From Parapedobacter pyrenivorans (GTDB lineage Bacteria > Bacteroidota > Bacteroidia > Sphingobacteriales > Sphingobacteriaceae), in NCBI RefSeq assembly GCF_014636865.1, contig NZ_BMER01000006.1:366548-430547 (forward strand): a DNA stretch of 64,000 nt, in the 5' to 3' direction. This document shows positions 26,969 through 35,688 of this stretch, piece by piece; positions within the stretch are counted from its first letter, which is position 1, and every line of letters starts with the position of its first letter. A program made the translations under genes and the position numbers. Under the pieces are notes generated by a model. The model searched no databases and was not told where the DNA came from. It saw only the letters and a program-made list of their open reading frames with translations.

Positions 26969-28864
26969 TTAGTATTGCGGATTTTGAACTAAGCCATTTG
27001 CGCCCACTCCGGGGATGTGCGCATAGTAAAAATTGGTCGGAAATGTCAGCGGATTTTCCCTCGACAAATTCTTACGAACAAAAATGTATTTGGCTGGGCT
27101 CACGCGCAAATCCAATATCGGCACCAATGCCTTGCGGATGGTGTTGTTGAAAACCTCATGGTAGTCACGCCTGCGAACCAAATCCCAATAGCGTTTATTT
27201 TCAAACGCCAGCTCCACCCGGCGTTCGCGCAGTACATTTTCCAAGCTCAGTTCAATGTCTACGGTATGTCCGGCCCGGCTACGGATTGCATTGATTGCAT
27301 CTTTGGCCGTTGCTTGTGCGTTGTTGGCGGTATAGTTACTTTCCACTACCGCTTCGGCATAGTTCAACAGGATTTCTGCATAGCGGAATTCAATCCAGTC
27401 AGTTGTCGAATAGGTAAGGTTAGGTGGAACGGGATTCGGCGACAGGAATTTCTTGAAGCTGAATCCGGTGCGTGTCATATTCCCCAGGTACACCTCAAAC
27501 CCCGAATAGTTGGCCCAATTCGCAGCGCCGTAGGTGTAATACGTTACACCATTCACTGCAATTTCATCCTTTGTCTCAATTTTCGGGGTACCATCCGGCT
27601 GGATATAACCACCCTGTATAATAATGGTTTTCCCTTTCCATTCTGTACCGGGCAATACGACGGTAGCCCACAGCCGGGCATCCTTATCTTTGAAGATGTC
27701 ATATGGTGTGTCAAATCGCAGATACGTTTTGCTGGGATTAAACCCATTGTAGTCATTTACATTACCGTCTGTAGTGGTCACTATTGGCGCACGCTGGCCC
27801 GGGTTGCTGTAGCTTTCGTACAAATCCACGAAATCAAGTGTTGGATTCATCCGGCCTGGATGCGGCGCACCATCAGACGTCTGGTTCGGGTTGAACCAAA
27901 AATCGTAGCTATGCCCCGACGACCCGGGATTGGTGTAACCTTTGGTAAAAATCACTTCATTGGCTGCGCCATTGGGATTTTGGAAAAGTTCCATATAGTT
28001 GGCAGTGGCCTCTTCTGGAGAGGCAGGTGTGGGCTTGTGCAAAGAAAAACCGCCTTCATCCATGATTTTACGCGACGCTTCGATGCATTGCTCGTAATAA
28101 TGATTGGCCAATGATGATTCCAGCCCCACAAGACCTTGAGATACAGCGGGGCCCGAAAGTGGTGCCTTCGACCAATATTTAGCCAAGGAGGCCGCATGCA
28201 ACGCAACGCGTGACTTCAGCGCGTAGGCTACCCATTTCGTTGCTCGCCGGTTATCTTCCGTCCGCGAAGTGGGTAAATTTTCAATGGCAGCGTCACACTC
28301 CCCCAGTACAAAGTCCCAAGTCTCTTGTTCAGTACTTCTCGGTACTTTTAAGCTCTCCACGTCTGGTGTATATTGCTGAACGCTGGTAATCAACGGAACA
28401 CCGCCATAACGCTTCACCAATGCAAAGTAGGTAAATGCGCGGAGGAAATGTCCTTCGCTCAATAACGTGGCTTTATCAGCGTCGTTCAGTGAAGACACGG
28501 TCGGAATGGTTTCTAGTAAGAGGTTGATGTCCCGGATCAGCTTATAACCGGGATCCCACCATTGGAAATTACCCCCACCGTCTAGTAAATGGCTGAACTC
28601 CGAATTTGCCGCATCGTCAGTCTGCGTAGCCGGCGCGATACCGGCCGTATTAATGTTTGCGGTATTGAATCCTAACCGTCCGAATGAAAAATCTTCAATC
28701 GGCAGCTGGCCGTAGAGGTTGGCTAAGTATACCCTTACCCCTTCCGGCGTCGCAAATAGCGTTTCGCCATCCAATTTATCCAATGGCCTAAGATCCAACA
28801 CGTCCCGGCAGCCCGACACCGATAAGACCATGACCATAATTATGCTTAAAATACGTATTTTCAT
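26969..28864 (-). CDS. SusD/RagB-family nutrient-binding lipoprotein (pair 2)
   Basis: A 631-residue SusD: lipobox VLSVSGCRD, mature start DLRPLDKLDGETLFAT, helical SusD core (EGHFLRAFTYFALVKRYGG), and C-terminal RERRVELAFENKRYWDLVRRRDY. Somewhat longer than typical (about 500-600), with inserts in the C-terminal half. It partners the SusC encoded 11 bp upstream. Longer SusD proteins with a trailing DUF3823 gene are a recognisable PUL subtype. Confidence 0.93.
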   Translation of the reverse strand: MKIRILSIIMVMVLSVSGCRDVLDLRPLDKLDGETLFATPEGVRVYLANLYGQLPIEDFSFGRLGFNTANINTAGIAPATQTDDAANSEFSHLLDGGGNFQWWDPGYKLIRDINLLLETIPTVSSLNDADKATLLSEGHFLRAFTYFALVKRYGGVPLITSVQQYTPDVESLKVPRSTEQETWDFVLGECDAAIENLPTSRTEDNRRATKWVAYALKSRVALHAASLAKYWSKAPLSGPAVSQGLVGLESSLANHYYEQCIEASRKIMDEGGFSLHKPTPASPEEATANYMELFQNPNGAANEVIFTKGYTNPGSSGHSYDFWFNPNQTSDGAPHPGRMNPTLDFVDLYESYSNPGQRAPIVTTTDGNVNDYNGFNPSKTYLRFDTPYDIFKDKDARLWATVVLPGTEWKGKTIIIQGGYIQPDGTPKIETKDEIAVNGVTYYTYGAANWANYSGFEVYLGNMTRTGFSFKKFLSPNPVPPNLTYSTTDWIEFRYAEILLNYAEAVVESNYTANNAQATAKDAINAIRSRAGHTVDIELSLENVLRERRVELAFENKRYWDLVRRRDYHEVFNNTIRKALVPILDLRVSPAKYIFVRKNLSRENPLTFPTNFYYAHIPGVGANGLVQNPQY

Positions 28865-28875
28865 GTTATAATGGA

Positions 28876-31800
28876 TTAAAAAGTCAAGTTAACCCCAATG
28901 TTAAAACTCCTACTCAGTGGATATACCCAACCGGTGTTCAACGCACCTTCAATCTGTTCGGGGTCGAATGCTTTCACAAACGGATCCGTGATGGTCAACA
29001 AGTTGTATCCGTTCGCGTATACCCGCATCCGTTGCAATCCCAAGCGTTGTAACAACTGCTGGTTGAAGGAATAGCCGAGCTCAAGGTTCTTCAGGCGAAC
29101 ATAAGAGGCATCCCTGCGCCACACCGAACTCTCGTGGTACATCGCGCCGATATCAGATATCCTGCGGGTGGCAGGCCATTCGCCCGGTATCCATTCGCTA
29201 GTCGGGTCGTACGGATCGGAAAGATGCCAACGGTCGTAGAAATATGCCGGTAGGTTACCGTCTCCCCAGAAGGTCTCCGCATACGCATGTGTAAACCGTA
29301 CCGAATAATTGCCGGATCCCTGCCAGAGCATATTGAAGTCAAAACCTTTCCAGTTAGCTGCCAAAGTCAACCCAAAGAACATTTTTGGATTGCCACCCCA
29401 AGCCAACGGCTGTGCGTCTTCTCCATCAATCACGCCATCGCCATTCGCATCCCGATACCTGAAGTCGCCGATCATTTCACGGCTGTTGCCGAGCTCGCCA
29501 TTTTGTATCGGGGCACCTAGCAATTCATCCTCCGATTGGAACTGACCGATTTTGTCATACATCCACACCACATCACTCCAGCGATTGGCTTGTCCGTTCC
29601 GCCACCGGTCCATACTGTTTACAAACGGTCCACGTTCAACATATACATTCATGGTACGTGCGAAGTTGAAATTACCGCCAATATCGAAGCGGAAATCGCC
29701 AATTGCTTGGGAATAACCCGCGGCAAACTCAATACCGCGAACGCGGTCGCTGTTCAAGTTTTCCTGCGGTAGCGACCCGCCGAACGTATTGGGCAGCGAT
29801 ACATTTCGCACGGCTAGTAGTCCGGTACGGTCACGCTGATACACGTCAAATTCAAGATTCAGGCGCCCATCAAACAAACCCAGGTCCACTCCGATATCTG
29901 CGATTTTTGACTGAAACCATGTCAGCTCCTGGTTTACGATTCCGGGGGCAGCCACGCCGGATACGTAGGCACCATTGGAAAACTCATACCCCCCACCGCC
30001 GCTTGTCGAGAACCCGGGCACATATTGGAAGGGATTACCGGCATCTTCACCCACCAATCCGTACGAACCGCGCAGCTTCAGGTTGGAGATAAATGACACA
30101 TTATCTTTGAAGAAGCGCTCTTCCGAAACGCGCCATCCCGCCGATACCACAGGGAACAAGCCCCAACGCCGGTCCGGGTGGTATCGGTATGATCCATCAT
30201 ACCGGGCCGCAACCTCAAGCAGGTATTTCCCTACATAATCATAGGTTAACCTACCGATGAACGACCGGTTCCCCCATTGGCTTTCCATGCCGCTGGTCCG
30301 TTGGTTATTTTGGTCGCCCATGTCGATCTGATCATTCGTAAAGAACTGGAATTCACGCGAAAGGCCAGACGACCGGGTCCATCCATTGCGCTCCTCATAC
30401 ACCAAGGTGGCGCCAATATTATGGCTATCAGCCAGCACCGTATTATACAAAGCCTGTACCTGCACGCTCACGCGGTTCATGTCGGAATACCCATTGCCCA
30501 GTACGGTAGGGTGCCTTAGCGTGGCGGCATTGTATTGATCGGCGGCAGCATCGTACGAATACAATTTGTAGCTCTTCGATAGGGCCTTATTTAAATAATT
30601 ATTTCCGTCGTATGAGGCCACCCCTTTCAGTTGCAATCCTTCCAGGAATGGCACTTTATAGGTCAGTGTGACGGCCGACTGGAACTGCTTGTCGACGTCC
30701 TGCGTATATCCTGAAATGTTCGGGTCGGCAATCGCCACCGGATTGGAACTCTGCCCATCCGTGATGTGGGTCGGGTAATCGGTGTTCCCGTTGAGGTAAG
30801 GCTTATTTGTAGGCAATGCAGATATCGTACCCCGGAGAATATCAAAAATACTGTATCCCGCGCCGTCCTTCCGGTCATACCTCCCGGCGAGTTCCACCGA
30901 TGCCGTCAACTCGTTGGTCAACTTGGCCGTCAGGTTCGTACGGAATGTGTATCGGTCATAACCAATTGCCTCAGACTTCAGCAATCCTCCATCCCGCACA
31001 AAACCAAAGCTCGAGAAATAGTTTACGCTTTCGGTTCCCCCCTGCGCGGACAACGTATGCTGCTGCTGCCCTGCCCACGGCTTCATCGTTTCGTCGTACC
31101 AATTGGTGCTTTCATAACCGGGGGCACCTTGCTGGTATTTTTCCAACTCTTCTTTCGAGATATAAGGCGGAAGCCCGACATTGATCGCCGCATCGTTACG
31201 CATCTCCATCCATTGCGCCGCATTTGCGATCTGCGGCATATCGGTCGGCGATTGCATTCCGACCACCACTCCATACTGGAATTGCGGTTTCCCCTGCTTT
31301 CCCCGCTTGGTGGTCACGATGATAACCCCGTTGGCCGCATTCACGCCGTATACTGCAGCCGATGCATCCTTCAGTACTGAAATGCTTTCGATATCCTCCG
31401 GATTCAACCGTTGGAATTCACTACCGCCATCGCGCACAATCCCATCGATGACATAGAGCGGTGAGCCGAATCCGCGGATGTTGATCATCGCATTAAAATC
31501 GCCAGGACCACCGGTATTCTGGCGTATTTGCAGCCCCGGCACTTTTCCCTGCAATTTCTGTGCAAGGCTGGAGTGCGTCGTTGTCTGGATGTCCTCGGCT
31601 TGGATTGTACTGATCGCCCCTGTCAGGTTCGCCCGCTTTTGTGTGCCATAGCCCACCACGACGATTTCCTCCAATTGCTGATCCAGCGGAAGCAGGGTCA
31701 CGTCAACCCGGCTTCTGCCATTGACTGCGATGCGCTGCTGGGCGTAGCCTACGAACGAAAACACCAACGTATCACTGGCATTTACCGAAATCCGATACCC

Positions 31801-32052
31801 CCCATCGTCGTCCGTCGATACGCCCAAACCGGGATTAGCTGCAGATGACACCGATACCCCTGCAAGCGGTTCATTTCCCGATCGCACAGCACCGATTACG
31901 TTTACCTGTTCCTGGCCATGGCTTATCCCATGTGCTGCAGCGGTCACGTGACTGGCCAAGAAAAAGGCTCCCAATAACACCAAAATACATTTAGTGATCC
32001 GTTGAGCAATTAATTTCACTACATTGTTCATTTTTGTTAGTATAAGTATCAA
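28876..32052 (-). CDS. SusC/RagA-family TonB-dependent transporter (pair 2)
   Basis: A 1058-residue SusC with signal peptide, regulatory domain (GAVRSGNEPLAGVSVSS onward), plug start LEEIVVVGYGTQKRANLTGAIST, plug motif MINIRGFGSPLYVIDGI, and barrel ending FNIGVNLTF. No STN domain. Two start codons fit: 32052 and 32031 (MNNVVKLIAQR); the latter gives a more usual signal peptide. A 164-bp gap separates it from the beta-helix gene upstream, the largest inside this operon, but I see no TAnnTTTG element or operator there, so read-through from the 37.9 kb promoter is assumed. Confidence 0.93.
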   Translation of the reverse strand: MILILTKMNNVVKLIAQRITKCILVLLGAFFLASHVTAAAHGISHGQEQVNVIGAVRSGNEPLAGVSVSSAANPGLGVSTDDDGGYRISVNASDTLVFSFVGYAQQRIAVNGRSRVDVTLLPLDQQLEEIVVVGYGTQKRANLTGAISTIQAEDIQTTTHSSLAQKLQGKVPGLQIRQNTGGPGDFNAMINIRGFGSPLYVIDGIVRDGGSEFQRLNPEDIESISVLKDASAAVYGVNAANGVIIVTTKRGKQGKPQFQYGVVVGMQSPTDMPQIANAAQWMEMRNDAAINVGLPPYISKEELEKYQQGAPGYESTNWYDETMKPWAGQQQHTLSAQGGTESVNYFSSFGFVRDGGLLKSEAIGYDRYTFRTNLTAKLTNELTASVELAGRYDRKDGAGYSIFDILRGTISALPTNKPYLNGNTDYPTHITDGQSSNPVAIADPNISGYTQDVDKQFQSAVTLTYKVPFLEGLQLKGVASYDGNNYLNKALSKSYKLYSYDAAADQYNAATLRHPTVLGNGYSDMNRVSVQVQALYNTVLADSHNIGATLVYEERNGWTRSSGLSREFQFFTNDQIDMGDQNNQRTSGMESQWGNRSFIGRLTYDYVGKYLLEVAARYDGSYRYHPDRRWGLFPVVSAGWRVSEERFFKDNVSFISNLKLRGSYGLVGEDAGNPFQYVPGFSTSGGGGYEFSNGAYVSGVAAPGIVNQELTWFQSKIADIGVDLGLFDGRLNLEFDVYQRDRTGLLAVRNVSLPNTFGGSLPQENLNSDRVRGIEFAAGYSQAIGDFRFDIGGNFNFARTMNVYVERGPFVNSMDRWRNGQANRWSDVVWMYDKIGQFQSEDELLGAPIQNGELGNSREMIGDFRYRDANGDGVIDGEDAQPLAWGGNPKMFFGLTLAANWKGFDFNMLWQGSGNYSVRFTHAYAETFWGDGNLPAYFYDRWHLSDPYDPTSEWIPGEWPATRRISDIGAMYHESSVWRRDASYVRLKNLELGYSFNQQLLQRLGLQRMRVYANGYNLLTITDPFVKAFDPEQIEGALNTGWVYPLSRSFNIGVNLTF

Positions 32053-32216
32053 ATCATTTAACCTATTGAATTGTCATTGTTCATATCGCTTAGCGCTGCC
32101 ATGCGAAAGTTCAGCCAGTATTTCCACTATCAAATCTTGTTGGATTCATGTTGTTTATAAGTTGGTTTTTTAACCGGTCGCGTGACCTGCGCGTATCCGG
32201 AGTATCTTAATTGCTT
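32053..32216. other. Intra-operon gap without recognisable signal
   Basis: This 164-bp stretch between the beta-helix gene and susC has no operator palindrome, no TAnnTTTG match and no strong hairpin; only a small GGTT-TTTT-AACC self-complement near 32163-32174. A weak promoter or processing site cannot be excluded. Confidence 0.4.
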
Positions 32217-33512
32217 TCAAAAAGTGCCTGAAACCAAGCGGTTGTCTTTGTCAAACGACGCAGTAACTGCGATGGTTGCATCGTCCGAGTTAACTTTCAA
32301 AATTGGCGTATCGGCCACGTAGTTCGCCATGCGTGCGCCCACGACCGAAATGGTCAACTTTTTCGCGTCGCGCACCATTAAATAGCCGAATGACTTGCCC
32401 ACTGTTGTGAGTGCCGGATTGTGACCCGAAAAAGCCTCAACGTTATTGAGTGATAAATGGCCGCTCCCTTCGACCAAAATCGGGTGGATCGACTGGATGT
32501 CTTCACCGGTATTGGCAATGATTGAACCCTGTGCTACCATCCAGTTTCGGTTAAATGTATTCGCTCCCAATTTATGGATACCGATGGTCACGCAATCCAA
32601 ATTGAAATTGGTCAACTGCCCATACGATTCGGCCCCGAGAAGGATACCTCCATAGGTACCAAAGCAAAATACATCGATCAGTTGTGCATTGTCCGTATGG
32701 TCGATTCGGTAGGCATAAGTTTGGTTACGGATTACCGCATCTACCATGGCCTTGCCATAGGTGCGATCAAACCGGCGCATGATTGCCGGATTCACATGGC
32801 AATCCAATATCCGGGGGATATCATAACAATAATCGATGGTAATAAACTTTCCGCTCAACGGATACCCATAACAGTCGCGGATTAATAGCAGTTCGCAATG
32901 GCGTTCTGCGGTTGCGCGGAAGTCCATTGTCTCGTATTCGCCATAAAACGTCAATGCAGATAGCGTTACCCCTTCCACGCGGCCGGATTTCTCCAGGGTA
33001 ATGGTGGGCGGGTACGGCTTGATAGCGTCGGGGTTTGCATGGGTTTGTTCCGGATACCAAAATTGGAGGTTAGCAATCGCTGTCGCCGATTGGACCGCAA
33101 TAAACGGATGCGCATCGTCGACGATCTTGATCAAACTACCTACAGGAGCCGCGCGGTCCGGATGCTTGCTCCCTCGTGGGGAAACCGGGCTCCCGCCCCT
33201 CAACGACACATTTTCCTTCAAAACCACCCCTGATGCAATTTCGTACCCCTCGGCAGTAGGCTCCAAAAACAGCACGCCACCGTCTCGTGACGCCTCATCA
33301 ATGGCCCGCTGCAGGTTATCACGGTTTATCGTTCCGGTGTTTGACGGCAATACCCCAAAAGATCGGAGATTGATCCATCCCTCCTGGTCTACATGATCAG
33401 CTGCTGGTCTATCCAAGCCACCTAACCGATGCGTCGGATTCGCGATAGTTGCAACCGCCACCAATAGGGTAGCCCAAACTAAACCGATTGCTTTCATACG
33501 TTGTAAAATCAT
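32217..33512 (-). CDS. Secreted parallel beta-helix protein (pectate-lyase/rhamnogalacturonase-like)
   Basis: About 432 residues from ATG 33512 (MILQRMKAIGLVW); this start is preferred because it begins 4 bp after the GH92 stop at 33517 and gives a signal peptide. A longer frame would run inside the GH92 gene. The mature N-terminus WINLRSFGVLPSNTG...DNLQRAIDEASRDGGVLFLEP is the classical first coil of the pectate_lyase_3/GH28-like beta-helix superfamily. No GH28 catalytic Asp triad is evident. It could be a lyase, epimerase or glycan-binding helix; in a mannoside PUL it may act on acidic side groups (speculative). Confidence 0.72.
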   Translation of the reverse strand: MILQRMKAIGLVWATLLVAVATIANPTHRLGGLDRPAADHVDQEGWINLRSFGVLPSNTGTINRDNLQRAIDEASRDGGVLFLEPTAEGYEIASGVVLKENVSLRGGSPVSPRGSKHPDRAAPVGSLIKIVDDAHPFIAVQSATAIANLQFWYPEQTHANPDAIKPYPPTITLEKSGRVEGVTLSALTFYGEYETMDFRATAERHCELLLIRDCYGYPLSGKFITIDYCYDIPRILDCHVNPAIMRRFDRTYGKAMVDAVIRNQTYAYRIDHTDNAQLIDVFCFGTYGGILLGAESYGQLTNFNLDCVTIGIHKLGANTFNRNWMVAQGSIIANTGEDIQSIHPILVEGSGHLSLNNVEAFSGHNPALTTVGKSFGYLMVRDAKKLTISVVGARMANYVADTPILKVNSDDATIAVTASFDKDNRLVSGTF

Positions 33513-33516
33513 CTCG

Positions 33517-35685
33517 TTAATGTGCTGTTCGCTGACTATCCATCTCCAATTCCAGCACTCCGCCCCCCATAAGCTGTTCATGCGTAAAGAAAAGTTCGTC
33601 CAACGCCTTTCCGTTAAGCTTTGCCGTACGCACGTAGATATTTTTGTCCGTATTACCCTTAGCCAATACGCCGAATGATTTGCCGTTGGGCAATTGAATA
33701 CTGATCTCCTCAAACGAAGGGCTGCCAATGGCATATAGCGGAATGCCAGGCGTTACTTGGTAAAAGCCCATCATCGAGAAGACCAACCAAGCCGACATCG
33801 CACCACCATCTTCATCGCCGGGCATACCAAATACATTATCGGTAAACCACGTATTTACCAGCATGCGGATGCGCTTCTGCGTTTTCCAAGGGTTACCCAG
33901 GTAGTTATAGAGATACGGGATGTGCAAGCTCGGCTCGTTGCCCATAGCAAATTGGCCAACCAGGCCAGAGGCGTCCGGCTGAATGGCCCAGAATTTCCAT
34001 TTGGGCAATCCCAAATCGGTTCGAAACAGTTCATCCAACTTCGCTTCGGCGGCGACCTTGCCGCCCATCAAGCTAAACAATCCGTCCAAATCATGCTTCA
34101 CGTGCCAATTATAGGTATAGGCATTATTTTCCGTAAAGTATTCCCGTCCGGCTAAGCTCGGATCATAGGGTTCGATCCATTCGCCCTTTGCATTTTTTGG
34201 CCATACGATTCCCTTGTCTTCGCGAAATACGTTGCGATAGTACTGCGCTCGGTCTAAGAATAGGGCCGCTTCACCACCTCTACCGGCAGGTTCGGCCAAC
34301 TGTGCTACACACCAATCGCTGTAACTATTCTCCAGCGTCACGGAAACCGCTTGACGTTTTTCCCAGCTCGGTTCCACCTCGCTCACTGTTTCCGGCTCTC
34401 CGGGTACTAAACCGGGCATATAACCATTCGCATTGTAAAAATCATCCAATGTTGACGGTGGCCCGTTACGCCAAGGCAGTAGGGTAGCCTCCAGTGAGTT
34501 CTTACGCAGGCCCTGGTAGGCCGTCTTCACATCAAAATCACGTAGGCCCTTGGTCCATGCATCGGCCATCCATGCCGCCGTATGATTGCCCACCATGGCG
34601 GGCCAATCCCCAAACGTGGCCGCGAACGTCGGCATCCATCCGGTTTGCCCGTACATCTCGATGTAGGATCGAAGCATGGCCTGATCCTTTTCGGGATCGA
34701 GAATCATGTTTAACGGATGGGGAGCAATATGTGCATCAAATATCCAATTATCAACATAAAACGGCTCATCTGATTGATGAATTTGCTGGTCGAAGGCACT
34801 GTAATACTGACCGTATTCATTGATATCCACCATCCGTTCGTAAGTACGATACAGCGCTGTGTAAAATATCCGCTTCTTGCTTTCGTCCCAACCGCGCACC
34901 TGTATTTTCGACAATGCGCCCGCCCAAGTACGTTTAGCCTCCGCTTTCACGGTCGCGAAATCCTTCCCGGCGATTTCCGCTTCCAAATTATGCTTCGCTT
35001 GCTCAATGCTGATATAGGAAACGCCATACCGCAGTTCGAGCACGCTACCGTCCGAAACGACCGTTGCGAGCACATTCCTCCGTCCTTCGGGTCCCTGCAC
35101 GTCGAGGTCTTTGATGGATCCGTCAAAAGAAGCATAGAAAAATACCCGCATTCCGTTATAGTGTTCTTCGCCGACAAAGGCACTATCCCCCTGCGTCTTT
35201 ATAAATCCGCCCGTATTGATGATGGAAAACCGCAAGCGGTGCTCGATCGATCCGTCTGCATTCGCGATCCGGAAGATACCGCTCTTAGTCGCGGGAGCCA
35301 CGGCTACCCGATCATAAGCACGAGCATCGATGACCTCATAACTATAAGGGTGCGCTTCTTGACTATGGATGACGATTTTGGATTGCCAGGGATCCTCCGC
35401 TCCAAATACGGGTGAAAACGCAAAAGCTGAGCCGATTCGGTGCGAAATGACTGTCAGGGGAAATCCCGCCACTTGATCATCCAATTCATCTTTCTTTATT
35501 GGATGTACGCGGACCATGCTATTGGGCAGGTGCACAAGCGGGCGTGTCGGTTCCAGGATCAACCCAACCCCGCCAATCGTCGGATCCACATAATCTTCCA
35601 ACCCGCCTTTCCGCTCCTCAACGGAGCCACATCTTGAAAGCATCGATCCCAAGAGTATCGTAATCAATAACAACCTATTCCCCAT
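33517..35685 (-). CDS. GH92-family protein, tandem paralogue 2
   Basis: A 722-residue exported protein with a signal sequence whose possible lipobox (SMLSRCG) has an unusual Arg before Cys. Catalytic features of GH92 remain: presumed acid E519 in FTENNAYTYNW and base pair D624/D626 in MPGDEDGGAMSAW. The His-Glu pair that defines the +1 site of alpha-1,2-mannosidases is absent; that stretch reads AIQPDASGLVG. The N-terminal domain is also non-canonical (GGVGLILEPTRPLVHLPNSM). It is strikingly similar along its length to the next gene, 3 bp away, so they arose by tandem duplication. Expected substrate differs from alpha-1,2-mannose. Confidence 0.88.
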   Translation of the reverse strand: MGNRLLLITILLGSMLSRCGSVEERKGGLEDYVDPTIGGVGLILEPTRPLVHLPNSMVRVHPIKKDELDDQVAGFPLTVISHRIGSAFAFSPVFGAEDPWQSKIVIHSQEAHPYSYEVIDARAYDRVAVAPATKSGIFRIANADGSIEHRLRFSIINTGGFIKTQGDSAFVGEEHYNGMRVFFYASFDGSIKDLDVQGPEGRRNVLATVVSDGSVLELRYGVSYISIEQAKHNLEAEIAGKDFATVKAEAKRTWAGALSKIQVRGWDESKKRIFYTALYRTYERMVDINEYGQYYSAFDQQIHQSDEPFYVDNWIFDAHIAPHPLNMILDPEKDQAMLRSYIEMYGQTGWMPTFAATFGDWPAMVGNHTAAWMADAWTKGLRDFDVKTAYQGLRKNSLEATLLPWRNGPPSTLDDFYNANGYMPGLVPGEPETVSEVEPSWEKRQAVSVTLENSYSDWCVAQLAEPAGRGGEAALFLDRAQYYRNVFREDKGIVWPKNAKGEWIEPYDPSLAGREYFTENNAYTYNWHVKHDLDGLFSLMGGKVAAEAKLDELFRTDLGLPKWKFWAIQPDASGLVGQFAMGNEPSLHIPYLYNYLGNPWKTQKRIRMLVNTWFTDNVFGMPGDEDGGAMSAWLVFSMMGFYQVTPGIPLYAIGSPSFEEISIQLPNGKSFGVLAKGNTDKNIYVRTAKLNGKALDELFFTHEQLMGGGVLELEMDSQRTAH

Positions 35686-35688
35686 CGT

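Noticed and set aside
32053..32216. Separate promoter for the susC at 32052
   Set aside because: No TAnnTTTG match or operator in the gap; co-transcription from 37.9 kb is simpler.
33513..33734. Long N-terminal extension of the beta-helix protein
   Set aside because: It overlaps the 3' end of the GH92 gene in another frame and hides the signal peptide.
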